Both the position numbers and the translations under genes were made by a program. A model generated the notes under the pieces. It did no database searches. It was not told the origin of the DNA and saw nothing but the letters and a program-made list of their open reading frames with translations. This document shows positions 26,968 to 34,556 of a stretch of 64,000 bases of DNA, piece after piece. The first letter of the stretch is position 1. Each line of letters starts with the position of its first letter. Location of the stretch: NCBI RefSeq assembly GCF_900187445.1, contig NZ_FYEB01000001.1:496001-560000 (forward strand), read 5' to 3'. The DNA comes from Pseudomonas sp. Irchel s3b2 (GTDB taxonomy: Bacteria; Pseudomonadota; Gammaproteobacteria; Pseudomonadales; Pseudomonadaceae).

Positions 26968-27057
26968 GGAGAGATGCCAGAGTGGCCGAATGGGACGGAT
27001 TCGAAATCCGTTGTACCTTCACCGGTACCTAGGGTTCGAATCCCTATCTCTCCGCCA
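26968..27057 (+). tRNA. tRNA-Ser(CGA)
   Basis: 90 bases including encoded CCA. Acceptor stem GGAGAGA pairs with TCTCTCC, discriminator G. The anticodon loop TTCGAAA has anticodon CGA at 27002-27004, reading UCG codons. A long variable arm and the T-arm GGTTCGAATCC identify a serine tRNA. Confidence 0.97.
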
Positions 27058-27072
27058 TTATTGAATAAGACT

Positions 27073-27110
27073 AAGCCCCTGAAATTGTTAAAGATTTCAG
27101 GGGCTTTTTC
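27073..27110 (+). terminator. Rho-independent terminator after tRNA-Ser
   Basis: A 12-bp stem (AAGCCCCTGAAA with its complement at 27095-27106) and five Ts follow the tRNA by 15 bases. Confidence 0.92.
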
Positions 27111-27252
27111 GTTTCTGAGATTTGATTTGGGCATTTTTTCAGGGCAGAAAGCTCACTCTACAGAGTGCTCAATCCTGTTTGCGCCTCAGGCCTGGCCTTG
27201 AGGACGAGGCTTGTTTCAGTCAGGGTTAGTCGTTGAAATCCTCATCGCAGCG

Positions 27253-27999
27253 TTAAAATGTGAGGCCTAGTTTTACGCCATACTCGTCCCTTGTTTGTTT
27301 GTCGAAATCGGTCACCACAAATTGACCATCCAGGTCATATTTGAAGCGGTTGTAGTATAGGGATGCTATAACCGGAATCGCTCCTTGCTGATTGAACAGG
27401 AAGCTCAGTTCGACAAAAGGATTAAGGGTGTTTTTTAAATCCTGGCTCTCGCTGCCGATGCCATTGATCTTCAGCTTCGAGTCACCATTGATTGCCTTGC
27501 GAGTTCCCGCTTCAAGACGCAGGGTTGTAGTGCTGAACTGATGATTGTAGCCAGCAGCAACTTTAGCGAAGGGGGTGCGGCTGGTGAGTTCGACGTCGTA
27601 CTTGTTAAAGTCCGGCTGAAAGCGATTCCATTTGTATCCTCCACCCAGCAAGATATCTACAAAATTGCGCGCATCCAAAGCAATCCTCCAGCCAAAATCC
27701 AGATCGACTTGACCATCCTCTACTTTCTGATTTTGTTGTTCAGAGTACTGCCCACTAATTTCTGCATGATAAACAAGGCCGGTCTGAGCGGTCATCTTGT
27801 TGCCGAAACTGAGAAATAATCCTCCTTCCGGCATGTGCTCGGTGGCCGTGCTTCTGCGTCCTGTGAATTCTAGTACGCTGTAGCTTCCCTGCAAGCCAAA
27901 TGCGAAAACCGGATCTGTAGAAGGTGCAGCGCTACAGATAGTTGATGCGGTTCCCGCGAGAACGGTGGTGACAATAGCAGCAAGATTGGTTCTTTTCAT
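27253..27999 (-). CDS. Predicted outer-membrane beta-barrel protein, unknown family
   Basis: 248 residues. A signal peptide (MKRTNLAAIVTTVLAGTASTICSA) is followed by alternating amphipathic strands, frequent aromatic/Gly turns and a C-terminal strand ending GVKLGLTF with terminal Phe, the signature of Bam substrates. It could be an eight- to ten-stranded barrel; I recognise no specific family. The gene and flanks are clearly AT-richer than the neighbours and lie just downstream of tRNA-Ser, which suggests acquisition by transfer. It stands alone, with about 440 non-coding bases upstream. Confidence 0.7.
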   Translation of the reverse strand: MKRTNLAAIVTTVLAGTASTICSAAPSTDPVFAFGLQGSYSVLEFTGRRSTATEHMPEGGLFLSFGNKMTAQTGLVYHAEISGQYSEQQNQKVEDGQVDLDFGWRIALDARNFVDILLGGGYKWNRFQPDFNKYDVELTSRTPFAKVAAGYNHQFSTTTLRLEAGTRKAINGDSKLKINGIGSESQDLKNTLNPFVELSFLFNQQGAIPVIASLYYNRFKYDLDGQFVVTDFDKQTRDEYGVKLGLTF

Positions 28000-28441
28000 A
28001 AGAACTCCATCAGTGCACTACTGGTCCGGAGTAGACCGATTACTTACAACCATAGTCGTTTTTTCAGGTGTTGGATCGATCATCGAAAGCAGCTGCTTAT
28101 GAACGTGATAGGTCAGCCTGTCCTGATGTAAGTGAAGGGGTTCAGCCTGTCCACTTTCGGAAAAACCGATTCGAGCACGGCTAACTCTGTTGAGGGAGGA
28201 AGTTTTTTAGTGTCGGGTGAATCAGCATAGCAGCGTAAGAAAAATATGCCTGTTAACGGGAAAACTGATTCCTCCAAGTCTCTTTAATTACCGCCCCCCG
28301 TATTTATTGATCGCTTCGTGAATCAGGGTTTTTTTTCGAAATATCCCCTCACAGTGAAAGACGTTGCCTTAGAAATTCCTCATCTACTCTGGTTTCGCAG
28401 ATCACTGATCTGTCGTAATCAGCAATCGCAAGGAGCGATCA
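28000..28441. other. 442-base AT-rich intergenic region
   Basis: Upstream of the orphan outer-membrane protein and of the YegP-like gene. It contains several A/T-runs but no open frame with a ribosome-binding site, no tRNA 3'-end duplicate and no clear palindrome. It probably holds two divergent promoters. Confidence 0.55.
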
Positions 28442-28633
28442 ATGTATTTTGAGATTTACAGGCAAACCCGTGGTACCGCGCAGACCGGCAAGGGCCAATG
28501 GCGCTGGCGTTTACGGGCGGGGAATCATGAAACAATTGCCAGTGGAGAGGCGTACGTCAACAAGTCTGATTGTGTGCATGCCATCAGTTTGATCAAAGGG
28601 ACTGAGGATCAGACCCCGGTAAAGGAGATATAG
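28442..28633 (+). CDS. DUF1508 (YegP-like) small protein
   Basis: 63 residues with one DUF1508 unit: MYFEIYRQ, then GQWRWRLRAGNHETIASGEAYVNKSDCVHAISLIK. This fold pairs short beta strands and is found in many bacteria; its role is not known. AAGGAG lies six bases before the ATG. The usual YegP has two tandem units, so this is a single-unit form. Confidence 0.82.
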   Translation: MYFEIYRQTRGTAQTGKGQWRWRLRAGNHETIASGEAYVNKSDCVHAISLIKGTEDQTPVKEI

Positions 28634-28645
28634 GCTGCAGGCGGT

Positions 28646-28675
28646 GAAGCTGCTCAGTCAGAGCAGCTTCGTTCT
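28646..28675 (+). terminator. Hairpin after YegP-like gene
   Basis: GAAGCTGCTC (28646-28655), five-base loop, perfect complement to 28670, then GTTCT. The stem is strong but the T-run poor. Confidence 0.55.
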
Positions 28676-28803
28676 GATCGGACGGGTTGCGCTCGCGTCT
28701 GGAGGCGTTCATGAGTGAGCGTGCGACTTTTCCGCTGTCCCAGTGAGTAGGGCGGCGCTGTGTTATATGTACGACCTTTCTGCCGATCTTCAGGAGCCCC
28801 GTT

Positions 28804-29169
28804 ATGCCCCACCTGCACATGGAATACACCGCTAACTTACCCGAATTGAATGCCGATGTGGCGTTGATGCGACTCAATAACGCGTTGGTCGCTTCCGGCC
28901 AGTTTGGCGCTGAGTTCGACATCAAGGCTCGCGCCGTGAGGGTCGAGACTTTCAGGGTGGGCACTGCGCTCGGCGAGCGGGCGTTCGTGCATGTGAAGCT
29001 GGCGCTGTTGAGCGGTCGTTCGCCGGAGATCAAAAAACAGTTGTCTGAAAGCTTGCTGGCCGTGGTGCAGGATGTGTGTGAGTGGCCGACGGGAGTTGAG
29101 GTCCAGCTGTGTGTTGAAATCCTCGATATCGATCGAGAGTCCTACACCAAGACTGCCATTGGCCACTAA
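28804..29169 (+). CDS. 5-carboxymethyl-2-hydroxymuconate delta-isomerase family protein
   Basis: 121 residues. N-terminal MPHLHMEYT supplies the catalytic Pro (residue 2) of the tautomerase superfamily, and the LSGRSPEIKKQLSESLL helix and C-terminal SYTKT fit the CHMI (HpaF) family. That enzyme acts in homoprotocatechuate breakdown, but no other hpa gene is in the window, so its substrate is uncertain. Convergent with the LysR gene, three bases apart. Confidence 0.85.
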   Translation: MPHLHMEYTANLPELNADVALMRLNNALVASGQFGAEFDIKARAVRVETFRVGTALGERAFVHVKLALLSGRSPEIKKQLSESLLAVVQDVCEWPTGVEVQLCVEILDIDRESYTKTAIGH

Positions 29170-29172
29170 GTT

Positions 29173-30108
29173 TCAGGCCATTTCCTGCTCGACGCAGGCT
29201 TTGATCACTTGCTCGCGTAGCCAAGTGTTGGCGCTGTCCTGATCGACGCTTTGACTCCACTGCATGTTCAGGGTGAAGCCCGGCAGGCCGTTGGGCGCTT
29301 CGCAGTGATTGAAAATTGCATCGTTGGCCAGCAATTGCTGGATGCGTCGAGGCAGTGTCAGGATGAAATCGGTGCCGGTGATCATCTTCAGCGCCGCGCT
29401 GTAGCTGTTGGAGCGAGCGACAATCTGTCGTTTGTGGGCTTGTTGAGCAAGCCAACCGTCGACCATATTGGTAGTGGATGTCCAGGGCGTCGGGAACACA
29501 TGCCGGCGTTGAGTGAACGCTTGCAGGCTCAAGCGCGGTTCCAGCGGCGTGGCGCGTTTGTCGAAGACGCAGACCAGGTCATCTTCCAGCAGCATCCTGA
29601 AGTTGAAATCGGTGTGGCTGCGATGAAAATTCGGGCCGAAACAGATCACCAGGTCGAGGCTGCCGTCGCGCAGTTCTTCGGCCGGGATGTCGGTTTCGAA
29701 CTTGTGCATGTTGACGATTACTGGCAGGTCGGCGAAATCGAAGCTCTTCAACAGGCGCGGCAGGATCAACTGCTCGAAGTACTCCGGCGCGCAGATATTG
29801 AAGGTGACCGGTTGCAAGGTCGGGTCGAAGGTCGGTGTCCCGGCATGACACAGGTTGATGCTTTCGAGAATTTTCAGCACATGGGTATGCATGGTGCTGG
29901 CTTTGTAGGTGGGGCGCATACCCATGCGGGTATTGATGAATAACTCGTCTTCGAAACTGGTGCGCAGTTTTTTCAGGCAGTAACTCACAGTGGACTGGCT
30001 GACGCAGAGCGCCTCCGATACACCGGTGACGCTGCTTTGCTCATACACGGCGACAAACACCATGAGGTCCTGCATGTCGAGCTTTCTAAGCAAGTTACTG
30101 TTCAGCAT
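29173..30108 (-). CDS. LysR-family transcriptional regulator
   Basis: 311 residues. The N-terminal helix-turn-helix (LDMQDLMVFVAVYEQSSVTGVSEALCVSQSTVSYCLKKLR) leads to a periplasmic-binding-like effector domain. MRPTYKAS in place of the usual LTPEG and the N-terminal style resemble the NodD/NahR-type branch. It is convergent with the CHMI gene and shares a 147-base gap with the transporter genes reading the same way, so its target cannot be read from context. Confidence 0.85.
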   Translation of the reverse strand: MLNSNLLRKLDMQDLMVFVAVYEQSSVTGVSEALCVSQSTVSYCLKKLRTSFEDELFINTRMGMRPTYKASTMHTHVLKILESINLCHAGTPTFDPTLQPVTFNICAPEYFEQLILPRLLKSFDFADLPVIVNMHKFETDIPAEELRDGSLDLVICFGPNFHRSHTDFNFRMLLEDDLVCVFDKRATPLEPRLSLQAFTQRRHVFPTPWTSTTNMVDGWLAQQAHKRQIVARSNSYSAALKMITGTDFILTLPRRIQQLLANDAIFNHCEAPNGLPGFTLNMQWSQSVDQDSANTWLREQVIKACVEQEMA

Positions 30109-30255
30109 CCATTCTGTCTCGCTGTGCCCTTTGCGCTGACTGTGCGCAAACGTGTGCGAACGATCCTAACGGAACGATGGTGCCAAGAGAATGCCTTGTA
30201 GGATTTTTCATGGTCAGTTGTGGGACAGAAAATGTTACGAACACGACCTATGAAT

Positions 30256-31203
30256 TCAATCTCTTGAAAGCTGGCCAGAGGCCTTTAACGCTGATGGCTG
30301 CGCGGGGATCGCCTCGCGGCTGGATATTAGCAGCGCCAACATGCCAGCGCCTACCAGTAACGCGCCGATGATTTCCTGGGCGAGTGGCGATTGGCGTAGC
30401 CAGAACCAGTGGAACAGTGTGATGAATAGAGTGCTCAGGTAGATGTAGGAAATGACCGAGGAGGGTGCGATGACGCCAATGGCTCGATGCAGTAGCCAGA
30501 AGGTCGCCAAGGTGGCGAACAGTGCCAGATAGATCAACCACCAAAGATCGCTCACAGTCAGCAACGACGCCGATCGCCAGCCGCCGCTGAACCCACAGAA
30601 CGCCAATAGAAACAGCGCGCCGAACAGCATGTTCCAGAAGGTCATGCCCACCGGGCCGCGCCCCTTGAGGCTATTGACCTTGAATCGTTGACTCAGGGGC
30701 GAGTAGAGCGCCATCGCCAGGCAGCCGACCCCATACACCGACACTGCATACAGCGATGGCAGTTCACCGGGGGCTGCACCTTTCCACACCAGCAGCACGG
30801 CACCGGCTGCGGCAATCAGCATAGGCAATACGCGTTGTTTCAGTCTGTTGTCGGGTATCAGGAAGGCTTCGAACAGCAGCGTCAGCAACGGCACCAGCGC
30901 GAACATCGTTCCGGTGTTCACTGCCGAGGTGTAGCGCAGCGCTTCGAACAACGAACCGAAATAAAGCGCCAGCAGCATACCGAGCACCGCATGGTTGAGC
31001 AGTCCTTGGATGTTCATGGCGGTGTCGCCCTTGAACAGCAGCAGGGGTAAAAACACCAGGGCGCAAAGCAGCAGGCGCAAACCGGTGAGCAGAATCGGGT
31101 CGATGGCCTGGCTGACCTGGGCTGCCGCGGAAAACGAGACGGCAATCAACAGTGCCCAGAGCAGCATGCCGACGTGAGCGGCAGCAAAACCTGTGCGTTT
31201 CAT
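30256..31203 (-). CDS. EamA/DMT-family exporter
   Basis: 315 residues with ten predicted helices in two EamA repeats (about 8-140 and 155-295), the layout of drug/metabolite exporters such as RhaT or YdcZ relatives. The frame stays open far upstream over the next gene, but similarity and a proper start (MKRTGFAAAHVG at 31203) begin here. It lies 14 bases after the CynX-like gene and is probably in one operon with it. Substrate unknown. Confidence 0.85.
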   Translation of the reverse strand: MKRTGFAAAHVGMLLWALLIAVSFSAAAQVSQAIDPILLTGLRLLLCALVFLPLLLFKGDTAMNIQGLLNHAVLGMLLALYFGSLFEALRYTSAVNTGTMFALVPLLTLLFEAFLIPDNRLKQRVLPMLIAAAGAVLLVWKGAAPGELPSLYAVSVYGVGCLAMALYSPLSQRFKVNSLKGRGPVGMTFWNMLFGALFLLAFCGFSGGWRSASLLTVSDLWWLIYLALFATLATFWLLHRAIGVIAPSSVISYIYLSTLFITLFHWFWLRQSPLAQEIIGALLVGAGMLALLISSREAIPAQPSALKASGQLSRD

Positions 31204-31217
31204 GATGGGGGGCCGGG

Positions 31218-32402
31218 TCAATGAATGTGTTTGGCGTAATGCCGCGGATCGAAGCGCAGAGCCATCAGGATCATCAATGCCATGACGCCAGTCAGTGACC
31301 ACCAGGCCCATTCGAAACTGCCCAACTGATCGCGAATTATCCCGGCCATCAGCGGGGAAAGGCCGGCGATCAGGTAACCGATACCCTGCACGAAGGCAGT
31401 CAGCCCGCCTGCGCGTTGGGGACTGTCCAGATGATCCAACGACACGATCAGGCTCATCGGGAACAGTCCGCCGATGCCCAGTCCGAGCAGGCAAGGCCAC
31501 AGCAGGCTCAGGTGTTGCGGGCTCAGAATCAGCCCGCAGAAACCGACCATGATCAGCGTCAGCAATACCACCAGCACCAGCCGCCGGTCGCGACTGCGAT
31601 TGGCGATGGCGGGTACCAATAGCCCCGACAACACTTCCATGGCGGTCAAAAAGCCCAGCAACAAACCGGCCTGTTGTTCGCTCCAGCCTTTTTCCACGTA
31701 GTACGGCGCCAGCCAGGCCAGCACACAGGTATAGGACGCCGTGCCGAGGCCGAAGAAGATCGCGAGTAACCAGGCGCGGGAATGGGTGAAAAAGGATTCT
31801 TTGCCTGATGATTTGGCATCCAGCGTCGGCATTCCCGGGCGTTGGGCGCACCAGAACAGCAACGCCACCAGCGCCAGCGCTGCCCAGATCGCCAAGCCCA
31901 TTCGCCAACTGTCGGTGCGGGTCATCACCAGCGGCGCAAACGACGCCGCGATTGCCGCGCCGCCCATGATCGACGTCACGTAGAGGCCCATGCACACGGA
32001 AACGTTGTCGCTGAAACGGGACTTGATCAGGGTGGGCATTATCGCCTGGATCAACGCAATGCCGATGCCGGCCAACACGGCACTCAAGATCAGCTCCGCC
32101 GCAGAATCGAGGAACAGCCGCGACACTGTGGCAAGGCCAATGATCAACAGCGACAGCACCACGGTACGTTGCTCGCCCAAACGCTGACTAATACCGATGC
32201 CGAAGAACATCGCCAGCCCCATGGCCATGACTGGCAGCATCGTCAGGAGCGAGGCCAGGCTGAAACTCAGCGGGATATCACCGCGAATGGCTGATAGCAA
32301 AGGACCGACAGCAGCCATGGACGGACGCAGGTTCAGGGCAACAAGAATGATGCCGAACATCAGCCAGAAGGCAGGACGGGAGGTTGCGCGAACGTTTTCC
32401 AT
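31218..32402 (-). CDS. MFS transporter, CynX/NimT type
   Basis: 394 residues, 12 predicted helices. LMFGIILVALNLRPSMAAVGPLL at the start, the GIGIALIQAIMPTLIKSRF segment and GLGIGGLFPMSLIVSLD fit the CynX/NimT subfamily (cyanate, nitroimidazole and related permeases). No cyanase gene is nearby, so cyanate is not implied. First gene of a two-transporter unit with the EamA exporter. Confidence 0.85.
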   Translation of the reverse strand: MENVRATSRPAFWLMFGIILVALNLRPSMAAVGPLLSAIRGDIPLSFSLASLLTMLPVMAMGLAMFFGIGISQRLGEQRTVVLSLLIIGLATVSRLFLDSAAELILSAVLAGIGIALIQAIMPTLIKSRFSDNVSVCMGLYVTSIMGGAAIAASFAPLVMTRTDSWRMGLAIWAALALVALLFWCAQRPGMPTLDAKSSGKESFFTHSRAWLLAIFFGLGTASYTCVLAWLAPYYVEKGWSEQQAGLLLGFLTAMEVLSGLLVPAIANRSRDRRLVLVVLLTLIMVGFCGLILSPQHLSLLWPCLLGLGIGGLFPMSLIVSLDHLDSPQRAGGLTAFVQGIGYLIAGLSPLMAGIIRDQLGSFEWAWWSLTGVMALMILMALRFDPRHYAKHIH

Positions 32403-32938
32403 AATCGGACCTTCAGGAACAAGGAGCCAATTAGGCGCGCGAGCCCTGGAGGCGGCAAATCAGAAAGTCTGGAGCAGTATTTAAAAATTAAATAGCTGTG
32501 ATGCAACGCAGATCTAATGTGGGAGGGGGCTTGCTCGCGAAAGCGGAGTATCAGTCGACAGAGATGTCGGATGTGACGGCCCCTTCGCGAGCAAGCCGGC
32601 TCCCACATTAGTCCTTCGGTGTTTGGTAGATTTTGTTTACTTAAGGCATTCAGTGAATGTTTAGCCAATCCACACCCAAGGTTCTTCAAAACCCGATTTA
32701 ACGACTTAACCGCCCATGTGACGCTGCGCTCATCTGTTTACAGCGGTCTTCTCTATGGACGATTGTCCGGTCGCACTTCCCTCCGAACTGGCTTTTTGGG
32801 CGCTATGGCACTGCCGCCACGCGCGCCCGCCGGATTCTTGCATGTCCCGTTGATTGTTCTGACAGGTCTCGCGCTGTGCGCCGGGATCAACCCGGCGGCG
32901 CCTGTGCGTTTGCCTGACGCGGATAGACGAGAATTCCC
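32403..32938. other. 536-base divergent region before the PuuA-like gene
   Basis: Contains a REP-type palindrome (32515-32610) and otherwise no supported gene. Short frames reading toward the synthetase (for example a 31-codon one at 32755) have no ribosome-binding site. I found no sigma-54 box. Confidence 0.55.
32515..32610. repeat. REP pair, variant arms
   Basis: Arms TAATGTGGGAGGGGGCTTGC and a near complement ending GGCTCCCACATTA share the CTTGCTCGCGAA core with the 47727 copy but have TGTGGGAG in place of TGTAGGAG. It lies in the divergent gap between the CynX-like transporter and the PuuA-like gene. Confidence 0.8.
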
Positions 32939-34321
32939 ATGAGTTGTGCCACGACATCCTTCGCCACGAAAGAACAAGCCCTGACCTTCCTGGAACACAA
33001 TCCTGATATCGAAATGTTCGAGCTGTTCATCGTCGACAACAACGGAGTGCCACGGGGCAAGTTGCTGCATCGCGATGAACTGCTGGCGGTGTACGAAAGC
33101 GGGCGGCCGCTGCCGAGTACCATTCTGGGCCTGACCATCAATGGCGATGACGTAGAAAATTCCGGGCTGGTCTGGGACGTCGGTGATATCGATTGCCGGG
33201 CCTACCCGATCAGCGGCAGTTTGCAGCGCATGCCGTGGCGATTGATTCCCACGGCGGCGGTGCAGGTCAGCATGCATCCGAAAGAGGGCATGCCCGCGAC
33301 CATCGCCGACCCACGGCACCTGCTGGCCAAGGTCATCGAAAGCTTGCAGGCCGACGGTTATTACCCGGTGATGGCGGCGGAGCTGGAGTTCTATCTGCTG
33401 GATCAGCAGCGCGACAGCAACGGTCGGCCGCAGCCGGCGCGGGATGTCGATGGTGGGCGGCCACGCGCCACGCAGGTTTACGGCTTGCGGGAACTGGAGC
33501 AAATCGAGCCGTTTCTGGCCGACCTTTACAGCGCCTGCAAACTTCAGGGCATTCCGGCGCGCACGGCAATCTCCGAATATGCGCCGGGGCAGGTGGAAAT
33601 CACCCTTGAACACCGCCCCGATGCGTTGCAGGCGATGGATGAAGCGGTGCGCTACAAACGGCTGGTCAAGGGTGTGGCCCACAAACACGGAATGACAGCC
33701 TGCTTCATGGCCAAACCTTTCGATGATCTGGCCGGCACCGGCATGCACATGCACGTCAGCCTGGCGGACAAGGACGGCAACAACCTGTTCGCCAGCGAAG
33801 CCCCGGACGGCACCCTGCTGCTCAAACACGCGGTCGGCGGGATGCTCGACACGTTGCTCGATTCGTTGCTGCTGTTCTGTCCGAACGCCAACTCGTACCG
33901 TCGCTTCCAGACCAACAGCTACGCACCCCTGGCGGCTACCTGGGGGGTGGATAACCGCACCGTAAGTTTGCGAGTGCCCGGCGGGCCGGCGTTCTCCCGG
34001 CATATCGAACACCGTATCTGTGGGGCCGACGCCAACCCGTACCTGGCGGCTGCGGCGATCCTGGCCGGGATTCATCGCGGCATCCGCGAGCAACTTGATC
34101 CTGGAGCCCCCGTGGAAGGCAACGGGTACGCCCAGGCTACGCAATTGTTACCAACCGACTGGTTGACCACATTGCGAGCACTGGAGGCTTCGAACTGGGC
34201 GCGGGAGGCATTCGGCAGTGAGTTTCTTGGCGTGTATCTGGCGGTGAAACGTGCCGAATACTGGCAGTTCATGGGCGAAGTCGGTGAGCAAGACTGGCGC
34301 TGGTATCTGCATCAGGCCTGA
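32939..34321 (+). CDS. Glutamine synthetase family, gamma-glutamylpolyamine synthetase type
   Basis: 460 residues. The C-terminal catalytic domain has AAELEFYLLDQQ (metal Glu), GTGMHMHVSLADKDG (His and ATP site), NSYRRFQTNSYAP and NRTVSLRVPGG (Arg). It aligns better with PuuA/GlnA2-type enzymes that glutamylate putrescine or other amines than with assimilatory GlnA, and it lacks the C-terminal adenylylation Tyr loop. The rest of the puu pathway is absent here. A palindromic repeat begins six bases after the stop. Confidence 0.87.
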   Translation: MSCATTSFATKEQALTFLEHNPDIEMFELFIVDNNGVPRGKLLHRDELLAVYESGRPLPSTILGLTINGDDVENSGLVWDVGDIDCRAYPISGSLQRMPWRLIPTAAVQVSMHPKEGMPATIADPRHLLAKVIESLQADGYYPVMAAELEFYLLDQQRDSNGRPQPARDVDGGRPRATQVYGLRELEQIEPFLADLYSACKLQGIPARTAISEYAPGQVEITLEHRPDALQAMDEAVRYKRLVKGVAHKHGMTACFMAKPFDDLAGTGMHMHVSLADKDGNNLFASEAPDGTLLLKHAVGGMLDTLLDSLLLFCPNANSYRRFQTNSYAPLAATWGVDNRTVSLRVPGGPAFSRHIEHRICGADANPYLAAAAILAGIHRGIREQLDPGAPVEGNGYAQATQLLPTDWLTTLRALEASNWAREAFGSEFLGVYLAVKRAEYWQFMGEVGEQDWRWYLHQA

Positions 34322-34326
34322 ATTTA

Positions 34327-34398
34327 GTGTCCTGTCTCGCCAATACTGTTCCTTTTTGACGGCGTCAAAAGAGGAACCGTATTGGTGAGACAGGACAC
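34327..34398. repeat. Long palindrome, TAGTGTCCTGTC family
   Basis: Two arms of about 35 bases starting GTGTCCTGTCTCGCCAATAC and ending GTGAGACAGGACAC pair with few mismatches around a three-base loop. The outer arms recur at 44929-44970. It lies between the PuuA-like gene and eptA and could fold into a large hairpin. Confidence 0.88.
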
Positions 34399-34556
34399 CC
34401 AGTGTTGAAAGTTTGGGCCTAATGCCATGAGCCAACTAATCGTTGGCTTCTTTTTCACGAAAAATTGAGGGTTGGCTGCTTAAGATTTGTGTTGTCGCGG
34501 TAAATGAAGTTTTCACATTTACCGCGGGCACTTCTTTTCAGGAACAGCCGATCATC

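Noticed and set aside
27058..28441. A duplicated tRNA-Ser 3' end marking an integration site
   Set aside because: I searched the flank for the last 20 bases of the tRNA and saw no second copy; no integrase gene is present.
31204..31995. A minus-strand frame that would extend the EamA exporter to 579 residues
   Set aside because: The extension lies over the CynX-like gene in another frame, has an Arg/Gly-rich shadow composition, and the exporter has a normal start at 31203.
32755..32850. 31-codon Cys-containing frame (MDDCPVALPSEL...) upstream of the PuuA-like gene
   Set aside because: No Shine-Dalgarno and no sign of coupling; could be tested as a leader peptide, but support is lacking.
32753..34144. 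A 463-codon minus-strand frame opposite the PuuA-like gene
   Set aside because: No domain resemblance; it is the complement of a well-conserved synthetase gene.
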